50,000 nucleotides of DNA from Cristatella mucedo. Its lineage: Eukaryota; Bryozoa; Phylactolaemata; Cristatellidae. The position numbers and the translations under genes were made by a program. Positions 42,556 to 50,000 of the stretch are shown here, piece after piece. Every line of letters begins with the position of its first letter. Position 1 is the first letter of the stretch. The notes under the pieces were generated by a model. That model did no database searches. It saw nothing but the letters and a program-made list of their open reading frames with translations, and was not told the DNA's origin. The DNA lies in contig WPIO01000085.1 of the NCBI GenBank assembly GCA_009760855.2, forward strand, positions 1,362,501-1,412,500, read 5' to 3'.

Positions 42556-44184
42556 CTAAGCCGCCGGGCCGCAGCAGACGAAGAGCGTCCGGTGGGCGCT
42601 GCGCACGCGGCCGGCCAGCGCTGGCGGAAGGAGCGACCAGCCGCCGGCTGGTCGAGCCGCCGGCTGGTCGAGCCGCCGGCCGCCAGCGCTGCCGCCGCTC
42701 GCCAGGCGATACACGCACAGGTCGACGAGCGAGCGAACACGATGCGGCTGCGCGTGCTCGAAGCGAGTTATCTCCCTGAACATGAAGAAGCGATTCTCGA
42801 CCGTCATCGGCGAGTGCAGCGGCAGATCCCAGCTCTCGGACGCCGCAGCAGCAGCAGCTGCTGCAGCAGCTGCTGTTGCTGCTGCTGCAGCAGGCCCCTC
42901 GCCGCCCTCGGGCGGGCAGCCGCCGCTGCCGCAGAAGCAGCTGCCGCCGCCGCCGCACCCGTTGCGGCGCACCAGCTCCAGGTCGGCGGCGAGGCCGGCG
43001 TCGACCGCGTAGTCAAGGTCGTCGTCCTCCTTCCAAGCCCTCACGTACGGATGCGACAGGACGCCGGCAAAGCCGCCGCTGCCGTCGCAGCCGTCGTCGT
43101 CGTCTGCTCCGAGCAGCAGCTTCAAGAGGAAGTCTTTCAGCAGCGCCACCTGCTGCCGCCCGTCGGCCGGGTTGTCGCCTGCTGCTGACGCCCGCGTCTC
43201 TTTCATCCAGTGCTCGAACAGGCGCTCACAGTCGCCGCCGGCTAAGTCGTCGCCGCCGCCGCAACGGTGGCGCGTGAATCGCATCTCGGCGAGCAGACGA
43301 TCGAGCGTCGGCTCGAGAGCGGCCAGGCTCAGCGCTCCGACGTCCAGTGTGCCGAACACGGTGGCCGCCAGGTAGCGCACGAGCATGCGGCCGAGGCCTC
43401 GCACGGCCGCGCGCTCCTCACCGTCGCTTCCGCGGTCGGCGTCTCCCCGCCAGCGGCCTCCGCCGCTCGCTCCGTCCTCGCCGAACCGTCGGGTGCTGCT
43501 GCTGCGGCGGCGGCCGGCTGAGCCGCGCCGTGCGGCCGTCACCAGCAGGTTCAGGTTCAGCTTGACGGCGCACGTGTCGTCGTCGTACAGGAAGCCGGTG
43601 ACGGGCACGTCCCAGACGTTGTTGAGCCGCACGCCGCCACAGACGACGTGCAGGTGGTGCGCCGCCCAGACGATCTGGTAGAGCATGTTGGAGAGGCGCC
43701 AGTGCGGCATCGGCTGCTTGAGCAGCAGGAAGGGTGCCAGATAGTAGCCGAGCTGCTGGCGAGCACACTCGTAAACGACGGCGTACGACTTCAGCTTGCT
43801 GCCGCCGCCGCCGGCCGTGGCTGCTGCCTGCGGCGGCTGCGTCCAGGCGTCGAGCACTCGCAGCAGCGTCTGGTGACGCAGGCGCGTGCGAAGCAGCAGC
43901 GCGACGAGGTCAAAGTTGGTGAGCAGCCAGGCGCCGCCCACAGCGTCCACGGCGCGCACCAGCTCGACCACGACGTAGTCGCGCGTCACCTCGTCGTAGG
44001 CGCTGAACAGGAGCTCACGTGCGTCGCGGCCCAGCGCGGTGAAGGTCAGCTCCGTGTAGCGTCTGGGCAGGTAGAGCAGCGGGTGGACGCCGCCGCGGCC
44101 GCTGCCCGCCTCGCGCAGGTGGTAGACGCTGTACTCGTCCGTGCAGGCCGCAGCATCTGTCAACGCAACGGCGGCGGCCGTCAC
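42556..44184 (-). CDS. Divergent JNK/MAPK-like pseudokinase
   Basis: An uninterrupted frame of about 540 codons aligns over its whole length with JNK-type MAP kinases. RRYTELTFTALGRDARELLF and SAYDEVTRDYVVVELV correspond to JNK KRYQNLKPIGSGAQGIV and AAYDAILERNVAIKKL. LRHQTLLRVLDAWTQP corresponds to VNHKNIIGLLNVFTPQ, and LSNMLYQIVWAAHHLH to MSYLLYQMLCGIKHLH. LKDFLLKLLL followed by VLSHPYVRAW corresponds to ARDLLSKMLV and ALQHPYINVW. SPMTVENRFFMFREITRFE corresponds to HTIEEWKELIYKEVMDLE. Catalytic residues are lost: no glycine loop, Glu in place of the VAIK Lys (residue about 74), no HRD (about 181-190), NLN for DFG (about 210-212), no TxY. Low-complexity Gly/Ala inserts split the lobes. No in-frame ATG occurs before about residue 167, so the frame probably starts at an acceptor (ttgacag before 44156) and the 5' exon is unknown. 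It might be a scaffold; that is inference. Confidence 0.72.
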   Translation of the reverse strand: MTAAAVALTDAAACTDEYSVYHLREAGSGRGGVHPLLYLPRRYTELTFTALGRDARELLFSAYDEVTRDYVVVELVRAVDAVGGAWLLTNFDLVALLLRTRLRHQTLLRVLDAWTQPPQAAATAGGGGSKLKSYAVVYECARQQLGYYLAPFLLLKQPMPHWRLSNMLYQIVWAAHHLHVVCGGVRLNNVWDVPVTGFLYDDDTCAVKLNLNLLVTAARRGSAGRRRSSSTRRFGEDGASGGGRWRGDADRGSDGEERAAVRGLGRMLVRYLAATVFGTLDVGALSLAALEPTLDRLLAEMRFTRHRCGGGDDLAGGDCERLFEHWMKETRASAAGDNPADGRQQVALLKDFLLKLLLGADDDDGCDGSGGFAGVLSHPYVRAWKEDDDLDYAVDAGLAADLELVRRNGCGGGGSCFCGSGGCPPEGGEGPAAAAATAAAAAAAAAAASESWDLPLHSPMTVENRFFMFREITRFEHAQPHRVRSLVDLCVYRLASGGSAGGRRLDQPAARPAGGWSLLPPALAGRVRSAHRTLFVCCGPAA

Positions 44185-44878
44185 GCCGTCGGCGGCAGCG
44201 CTGGCAGTTGAAGCCGTCGGCGCGAGCGGCTTTCGCCGGAAAGTTGAAAGCAGCAGCTGCTGCCGGAAGGGGCGACCGCTGGATTAGGACGGGCGATCAG
44301 CAGTGACAGGGCAGGCGATGCTGCAGCACGTTGGTGGTGGCGGCAGCAGTAGCAGACGACGACAGCAGCAGCAGCAGCAGCAGACGACGAAGCTGCTGCT
44401 GCTGATGGGGCGTCAATAGCGGAGCTCACCGAGCCTCGGTTCCAGCATCGGTCACGTGTAGCCGCCGCCTGGTCGGTGGGATGCGAGCGCAGCACGCGGC
44501 ACTTCCGCTAGCGATCTAGCGAGGTGACGGCTGCTTCTGCAGCGGCGCTCAGGCCCCAGGCGGCGTAGTCCTCGGCCCTGCAGCCACTCCTGCTGCCACT
44601 CATCGAGGTGACGCCATAGTAGACTAAAAAGAAAAAGCAGCACCAAACGCTGGCGACAGCACCGTCCCAAAAACGATCGCCGCTCCGAGCGCATGCGCGA
44701 AACCACCTCGGGTTCGAGCACCGGCCAGCAGCGCGTCCCACGGTCACGTGGCAGGACCGCTGCAGCTGCGCCGAGGCAGACAGCAGAAGGAGGTCGCCGA
44801 TCGGACGGGGCGAGGTCGAGGCGTGAAGGTAAGATCGAGCACTTGGTTGTACTCAAGCTGTCTTAGGTCTCGAACCAC
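44185..44878. other. GC-rich region upstream of the pseudokinase exon
   Basis: CAG-rich and CpG-rich sequence with frames of Ala, Ser and Arg runs. It could hold the pseudokinase promoter, 5' exon and first intron; a possible donor (gctcg then gtgagc, minus strand near 44430) is present. The exon itself was not resolved. Confidence 0.4.
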
Positions 44879-45083
44879 GGTCTCTGTCTGCCTCTCGATG
44901 TCTCTGTCTGTCTCTCGATGTCTCTGCCTGCCTGTCTGTCTCTCTCCGCCTCATTGTGTGTGTCTGTCTGTCTCTCTCTCTCTCTCTGTCTTTCTGTTTC
45001 TCCCTCTTTGTCTCTTGTCTCTCACTCTCTCTCTTTCTGTCTCTCTCCCTCTTTGTCTCTGTCTCTCCCTCTCTCTCTCTCCC

Positions 45084-45120
<37 letters not shown>

Positions 45121-45181
45121 GTCTCTGTCTCTCTCTCTGTCTCTCACTCACTCTCTATCTCTCACTCACTCACTCACTCAC

Positions 45182-45243
<62 letters not shown>

Positions 45244-45246
45244 TCG
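44879..45246. repeat. Complex (CT)n microsatellite overlapping the CEBPZOS-like stop codon
   Basis: Mixed CTGT, CTCA and pure CT motifs. On the minus strand the right end (agagagtgagagag) contains the stop codon of the microprotein gene. Confidence 0.96.
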
Positions 45247-45273
45247 GACGGTCAATCGCATAGGATGGGGGTC
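45236..45273 (-). CDS. CEBPZOS: CEBPZOS-like microprotein, exon 3
   Basis: Acceptor gtcttttctcgcatcag is strong. The exon takes over in the correct phase and encodes GPPSYAIDRPRE then TGA. SYAI aligns with human MYGI. The human protein continues for about 13 residues more; here the stop falls in GA repeat sequence, so the tail is shorter. Confidence 0.55.
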
Positions 45274-45525
45274 CTGATGCGAGAAAAGACACATAGACAA
45301 TAAATAATAATAATAAAATACATAGATAATAGAGAACGGCCGAAATCAGTCGGACACGCTTCGGACAGCGTGACTCGGAGTGGCCGTGACATGGGGCCGG
45401 GTGCCGCTGCTCGGTGGAGCTCAAAAGATCGCTTCGCAGCCTCCGCAGTCGAGCAGCAGCATGGCCACTGCCAAATGCCACCGCAAGCCGGTCGCACAGC
45501 GCCGGCTTGAGTTGAGAACGCTTAC

Positions 45526-45570
45526 CAGCAAGCAAGGACGGGAAATTTCTGTGCAGCGAGTACCTGAGAT
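45526..45570 (-). CDS. CEBPZOS: CEBPZOS-like microprotein, exon 2
   Basis: A 45-nt exon, phase 1 on both sides, with acceptor gtcgttcttccgttgcag and donor gtaagc. With the carried-over base it encodes DLRYSLHRNFPSLLA, aligning without gaps with CEBPZOS DFRQTMSKKYPFILE. Confidence 0.7.
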
Positions 45571-45810
45571 CTGCAACGGAAGAACGACACAAGGAGTCGA
45601 GCGGAGCTGCCACTGGTGCACCATGATTGACGGGAAGCTCAAGCCGAGCGCCCGGATGCACAGAAGTGGAGATGAGAGAGCTGTAAACGTGCTCACAGTC
45701 CAAATCGTAGTCACGTGGTCGCAACATGTGACCGTGATCGGCCACGTCGCGATTCGTCGTCTGTTTCCCTGCCACACTGCAAGTTCTCGACTCCCCCCAT
45801 CTCGCCAAGA

Positions 45811-45848
<38 letters not shown>
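45811..45848. repeat. (GA)n microsatellite
   Basis: About 18 GA units, in the first intron of the CEBPZOS-like gene next to a SINE-B. Confidence 0.95.
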
Positions 45849-45851
<3 letters not shown>

Positions 45852-45884
45852 GGCCGGCGGTTGTGAAGAACAAGAGAATGTTTA

Positions 45885-46012
45885 GCTGATTGAACAGCCT
45901 TATTTGTAGCACCAAGAGTCCGATTGCAGTGGTAATAAGGGATAGCCTACTGAAGCAGGACTCGAACCCACGACCTGGATCGCAAAGAGCGAACCACGGG
46001 GGCCGGGGCGCC
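45885..46012 (-). mobile_element. SINE-B copy, shortened
   Basis: Minus strand: B box (gtgggttcgagtcctgcttc) and tail tacaaataaggctgttcaat plus cagct. The head is truncated. It sits in the intron of the CEBPZOS-like gene. Confidence 0.75.
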
Positions 46013-46084
46013 CGGGTGAGACGGCAAACCTGCGGCGGCACGGCAGCAGCCAAGAGAAGCAGCCAGCGCGGCAGCCGATCTCAC

Positions 46085-46202
46085 CTCTCGACCTGTTCAG
46101 CGAATAGTAAAGGCCGTAAGACGCAGCCAGCAGGCTCAACTCGGCAATTACCACAAGCTTGATCACGCCAGTCTTGCGGGTTGCGACTGGGAATTTCCTC
46201 AT
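46085..46202 (-). CDS. CEBPZOS: CEBPZOS-like mitochondrial-type membrane microprotein, exon 1; gene-level note
   Basis: Three exons encode 66 residues. Exon 1 starts MRKFPVATRKTGVIKLVV and continues into one membrane helix (LVVIAELSLLAASYGLYY, about 16-33). It ends NRSR plus one base before donor gtgaga. Human CEBPZOS is an 80-residue mitochondrial single-pass protein with KGVLVAELVGVFGAYFLF then DFRQTMSKKYPFILE; the order, spacing and the AEL core match. The exon itself opens at acceptor tttctgccttccag (46228), so ATG 46202 follows an upstream non-coding exon. Phases of all three exons agree. The function of the family is poorly known. The match rests on a short protein, so an unrelated small membrane protein is possible. 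Confidence 0.65.
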
Positions 46203-46374
46203 TTGCCACCAGCAGTCATCGGCAATGACTGGAAGGCAGAAAAACGGCGGTAGCCAAAAAGTGGTTTGCCCAAGGCCAAGGCCGCCGAGCAGCCTCGGCG
46301 AGCAGGTGACGTAGGCGAACGGCACGATACGATCGCGGTGCGTTGACTCGGACACTACGTTCAATGATGTAGAC

Positions 46375-46765
46375 ACTCAAGCAATGTCTCCGTTTATAAC
46401 TGCACAAAGCCACAAAGACTACGTGGGCGTTAAGCTGGTGAGTTTTCTAGAGGGCACTCAACGCCTGAGCGACTTTCGGTATGCACGCGCTAGCCAGCAG
46501 ACTTCATCTCACACAACAAAAGAGAAGGCGAGAATCACAGCGTAGTCGGCAGAGCAGCTGATGCACCAGGATACAGCGAGGCAGCGAGTAGTTGTAATTG
46601 CGTTAGAATCGTGGGACTGAGTTCCAAAGTCGAGGACCTGCAGAGCGAAATCCTCAGTCGCCAAGGGCATTTAAAGCGTAGAAACGGAGCAGCTAATCTA
46701 TTGTACACACTAGACCTGAGGGCACGAGGAGGCTGAAGCGAGTTCGGGCAAAGTTCAGGCAAACC
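46375..46765 (-). mobile_element. LINE-B C-terminal fragment
   Basis: Shares with the copies at 22050 and 49690 gtctccgtttataactgcac, agactacgtgggcgtta, agccagcagacttcatctca, ttccaaagtcgaggacctgc and cagctaatctattgtacaca. Coding frames are broken. Confidence 0.75.
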
Positions 46766-47200
46766 TCGGCCATTGCCACGGCCTGAGGACGCGGGGACGT
46801 GCCGCCGCTGGAGACGCACGTCAAGCGCCGCAATCGTGAAACCTTGCGCACAGAGAAAAACATACTGCCAGTCTTACATGTCAGCGTTCTTTCTATCTCA
46901 AGTAGCAGCCGGAGAGAGAGAAACTTGGCAGCGCACGACTTCCAGGAGGACGCGCTACAAGTGCAGGATTTCCGATGACAGGGTCACGGTCAGCCGGGCT
47001 CTACCGGTGACCGGAACAGGTACCGCCAGATCGTGTGTGTGTCCATCTATGGGAGAAATGTCGCCGGCCAAGTTGAACGGCCACGCATTGCCGACTGCCG
47101 AAGTGAAAAGGTATCACGTATATTTTTTTGATCAAATTTCGCGTAAATAATGAATCCCGCCAGCGATAGCAACTGCGACAGTGCAAAAGCTCATTCTGAG
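46766..47200. other. Unassigned; open plus frame with a PWWP-like end
   Basis: A plus frame 46773-47150 ends with AKLNGHALPTAEVKRYHVYF and FDQISR just before a possible donor (cgc then gtaaat). The pattern AKL-G ... YHVYFF-Q--R loosely resembles the PWWP fold (AKLKGFPFWPA ... VRFFGQHDRAW). The Pro-Trp core is absent, so this is speculative. Confidence 0.2.
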
Positions 47201-48600
47201 CGGCGCAGGCGCGGTCGCGCACGAGTCCGCCCGCTCATTCACCGTTGCTAGGCGACGCGTGACGTCGACGCCGCAGCAGCACTCGGTGCCCCCCTCGGCC
47301 GACGGTGCGCCCGGCGTGCGTCTCGTCTGGCCGCTCGGTGAGAGCGCGCGCAGACGGATAGTGAGAGCTCCGGACGCGCCGCGCCCGCTCAGCCGCCCCT
47401 AACGTCTGCGGCAGCAGCTGAGGCAGCAGCGGCGGCGGCAGCAGCGCCGTAGCCCTAACCTCCTCGGCCGAGCTCGTAGCAACCGGAAGAAGTCGTCGAC
47501 GGCCTCGGCGGCCGCCGCCGCCGCCGATCGCTCGCAGCAGCGGGTAAGTCGCTCGCTGGCTAGGGGGCGACACTGTCGCAGCCGCTCCCCCTGCGCGCGC
47601 CTGCCCCCCCCCCAGCTGCAGCTGCTGCCCGAGTAGCTTCAATCGACAACTGGAGACCCCACTCCTTTCCCACCGCATCTCTACAAGAGCGGCGACTCCA
47701 AACGCGCGAAATGCGTTCTCGCGCGACCGCGGGAGGGGGGAAGGAGGGGAAGGGAGGCGGCCGCGACGCAGAGCTCTGTCCTGAGGCGGATAAGGAGTCC
47801 GGCCAGCGGCTGGCCGCGCCGCCGCCGCCGCCGCCGCCGCGGCGGTCGATCGTTAGGTGCCGCCGCCGCCCGCCGCCGCCGGTCGACCGGACGCCGCTCC
47901 GACGGAGAGTCGGTCGTTCCGACGTCATCATCTTCCTGTGATCATTCCGCTGTGAGGGAATGAACGGAGAGCGTCTTCGTTCTCGCTCCGACAAATCTGG
48001 TTTCGGCTCGTTCGTCGCACCGCCGCTCGGTGCCGCCGCCGCTCGTTGGAGACGCCGAGCGCAGTCGGTTCGCGATCGACGCTGCGCTTCGCTGCACTTC
48101 CGCTGCGGAAAATGGCGCCGCGAGGTTCGCTACTCCCGTTCGCGCCCTCGCGAGACTGCGCTCCGCTAAAAATGCCGATGCGGGTTTCCGTCTTTTGCGC
48201 GTCTGCTGCCCGACGCGTCCCTGACTGCTGCGAGACTTCCGCCCCGGCCCCCTCCCCTCCCCCCCCCGCCGCCGTCTCCGCTCGGTGATCGCTTTGCCTG
48301 GCCAACCGACTGGGCGGCGGCTGGCGGCCCGATGTCGTCGCCCGATGACGTCGACGGACCCGCAGCGCCGAATCTCGCGCGCCGGTCGCGCGTCCAGCCG
48401 CTTCCGCCCGGCCCGCCCGCCCGCTTCCGCGGAAGGCGTGCGGAGCGTTCTTGACCTGCGACTTCGAACGATGCCGCCGCCGTCGGCATCGCGCACGCGC
48501 TCGGCGTTTTAGTCGTCGCGTTTGCGGTCGTCGCGTAGCTCTCGAGGCCGCGTCGACCGCCTCATCGATGTCACCGCCCCCATGCGGCGACGCCACCTTT
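47201..48600. promoter_or_regulatory. CpG-rich region, probable promoter
   Basis: About 1.4 kb of very GC-rich sequence dense in CpG, with (CCG)n, C-runs (47605-47612, 48258-48266) and G-runs. Long frames occur on both strands because stops are rare in such sequence; none has recognisable domains. It resembles a CpG-island promoter, but the gene it would drive is not identified. Confidence 0.45.
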
Positions 48601-48859
48601 CTTTGTGCTCAGCGTGCTGCTGAGCCCCGTGCACGGAGCCACCCGAGTGCTTTGGGTCGTCGTCGTATCCATTTCCGAAACTGCAGGCTAGATCTATCTA
48701 TCTATCTATGTCTGCATCCATCTTAGATCGTGCCTGGATGGAATGTAGAACCGCTAATGCGCTTTATGGTGATGGAGGAAAGCGCATGTGTAGCTCTGTT
48801 TCGCACGGAACCTACGGTTACGCCGCGGGCTACGCCCGCTTTGCGGTAAAGGAGGAGCC

Positions 48860-49035
48860 CGTAAAGCACGCTTGCAACACTGTCACCCCTAACCACGTGA
48901 TGCTCGTTGACATTGAGCACACTACCGTTGACCTCGACTACCCTGATCGCTGCACCTTCGTGGCGAATGCAAAGTGCTTGCCAAGAAAGACATCGAATTC
49001 TCACAAGGCACCATGCAAATGTATTAGTTTATTAT
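48860..49035 (+). repeat. Diverged LINE-A 3' end
   Basis: cacgcttgcaacactgtcac, cctaaccacgtgatgctcgt, gcaaatgcaaagtgcttgcc-like wording, then agaaagacatcgaattctca, ggcaccatgcaaatgtatta. Matches the UTR, hairpin and tail of the family at a distance. Confidence 0.65.
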
Positions 49036-49689
49036 TTGTTTGCACAACCCAAATCAAGGATTACGACATATCTGGCTCCTAGTTGGAATGAACTTTGAAC
49101 CTGTAAAAGTCTCTGGCGATTACCTTAACCTGGCAGATTAAACGTGAAAATGCATTTTGCAACGCCTACCATAAATTAGCGGTGTTTCGTGAGTACTGGC
49201 TTCGCGCCAGTTAGACAGAGATATTGCGTGCTGCCTTGGTATAACCTTCCATGAAAATGTACCGGTCTCAACTGCAGCAAGTTACGTCCGGCCCAAGGTC
49301 GGTCGAAAGCTCCACTCGATTCGAGGTTCAATTCTAATTGAAGCCGCGGGGCCTCGCTCTCGGGTCGCCCTCTATCGGCCGCCGCCGCGTCTCGTCGTCG
49401 GAGAGCTCTCTGCTGCCGCCGCCGCTCGGCAGCCGCGTGGTCACGCACTGCAACTGACCTCTGACCGCAAATGGCGCTCAACGTGCTAGCTTAGCAGCGA
49501 GTATGGCCTTTAGCGGCGGGGCTCTAGCGCCGTTGACAAGACGGCAGAACGGAAGCTGTGAACGGCCGCTTAATTATGAAAAACAGTGTGCGGCCATTGC
49601 ACTTCCGGCTATAGAGGGGTTGAAACAAATGCTTAGGAGATGAAGTCCGCTAGCTACCGAAAACGAAAGCTACCGAAAGCCGACTGTAA
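49036..49689. other. No recognisable feature
   Basis: Mixed sequence with a GC-rich centre (49360-49470). No gene or repeat could be supported. Confidence 0.5.
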
Positions 49690-49950
49690 TGCAATGCATC
49701 TCCGTCTGTAACTCCACAAAGTCATAAAGACCACGTGGGTGTTACGCAGGAGAGTTTTGTATAGCGCACTCGCAGCCTAAGCGGCTTTCGGTACGCATTC
49801 GGTAGCCAACAGACTTCGTCTCACGCAACAAAGGGAAAGTGGAAAGCATGGCAGAGTCAGGAGAGCAGTTGAGGTAGTGAGTAGCATCGAAGTAGCAGCT
49901 CAGGACCGCTGAAAAAGATGTGCCATAGTCGGCAGTTGGAGAGTAGTTGG
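49690..49950 (-). mobile_element. LINE-B C-terminal fragment
   Basis: On the minus strand encodes NYSPTADYGTSFSAV, CYFDATHYLNCSPDSAML and ends with the family 3' end (ttacagacggagatgcattg). The coding frame is open over this part and is interrupted at 49950 by a LINE-A tail. Confidence 0.8.
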
Positions 49951-50000
49951 TAATAATAACAATAATACATTTGATACCGACCCTCAGAGAACTCAATCTC
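49950..50000 (-). repeat. LINE-A 3' end inserted into LINE-B, cut by the window edge
   Basis: Minus strand gagattgagttctctgaggg, then tcaaatgtattattgttatt, directly followed by LINE-B sequence. The element continues beyond the window. Confidence 0.8.

Noticed and set aside
42370-43188. 272-codon plus-strand frame opposite the pseudokinase
   Set aside because: Arg/Ala-rich shadow of a GC-rich coding strand without domains.
45236-45808. Single 190-residue membrane protein read straight through on the minus strand
   Set aside because: Only the parts within the three splice-bounded exons align with CEBPZOS; the hydrophobic stretch near 45300-45340 is the intron's pyrimidine/ATT sequence just before the exon 3 acceptor.
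47928-48596. 222-codon minus-strand frame in the CpG-rich region
   Set aside because: Stops are rare in such GC-rich sequence; the translation is Arg/Ala/Gly-rich without motifs and other frames are equally open.

Overview
This is a metazoan nuclear genome segment, not bacterial or viral. The genes are split by introns with GT-AG or GC-AG borders. Non-LTR retrotransposons, tRNA-derived SINEs and a Tc1-type transposon remnant are scattered through it, and several percent of the bases are dinucleotide microsatellite (GA/CT, TG, AT). Coding exons are GC-rich and encode many Ala, Ser, Arg and Gly runs. The gene set (BABAM2, RANBP3, CEBPZOS, a GT10 fucosyltransferase) is typical of bilaterians. 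Most of RANBP3 sits in one exon, unlike the many-exon vertebrate gene, so an invertebrate is more likely. I cannot name the species.

Left part (0-20 kb). A BABAM2 (BRE) gene runs on the minus strand from its start codon at 13885 leftward. Four exons join in perfect phase and align residue for residue with the animal protein. Three more short exons follow down to 9384, and a possible last exon lies at 419-559. RANBP3 lies head-to-head with it on the plus strand. It has one large exon (14482-15763), a GC-AG intron of about 4 kb, and a last exon at 19798-20159. The roughly 600 bp between the two genes is GC-rich, contains (CG)n runs and is probably a shared promoter. BABAM2 introns and the region to its left are filled with LINE and SINE copies and a decayed Tc1-type transposase.

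Middle part (20-36 kb). This is repeat-rich: two LINE families, a 640 bp GA array, AT-rich stretches, a cluster of long palindromes with (CG)n cores, and a second LINE copy that shares its inactivating lesions with the copy at 2.9-4.5 kb. An intact single-exon alpha-1,3-fucosyltransferase gene (minus, 30290-31534) is followed 3 kb away by a tandem copy that lost about 0.8 kb of its coding region between short direct repeats.

Right part (36-50 kb). More LINE and SINE copies occur here, including a LINE reverse-transcriptase region with a single stop (minus, 39812-41310). An uninterrupted minus-strand frame (42556-44184) aligns end to end with JNK-type MAP kinases but has lost every catalytic motif, so it is a candidate new pseudokinase. 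Next to it is a three-exon gene for a 66-residue membrane microprotein resembling CEBPZOS, whose stop codon lies at the edge of a CT/GA microsatellite. A GC-rich, CpG-rich stretch at 47.2-48.6 kb looks like a promoter region, but I could not assign it to a gene.

The main surprises are the JNK-like pseudokinase, the microprotein, apparently duplicated alternative exons in BABAM2, long microsatellites placed next to splice sites in three genes, and a matched LINE/SINE pair sharing one 3' hairpin.
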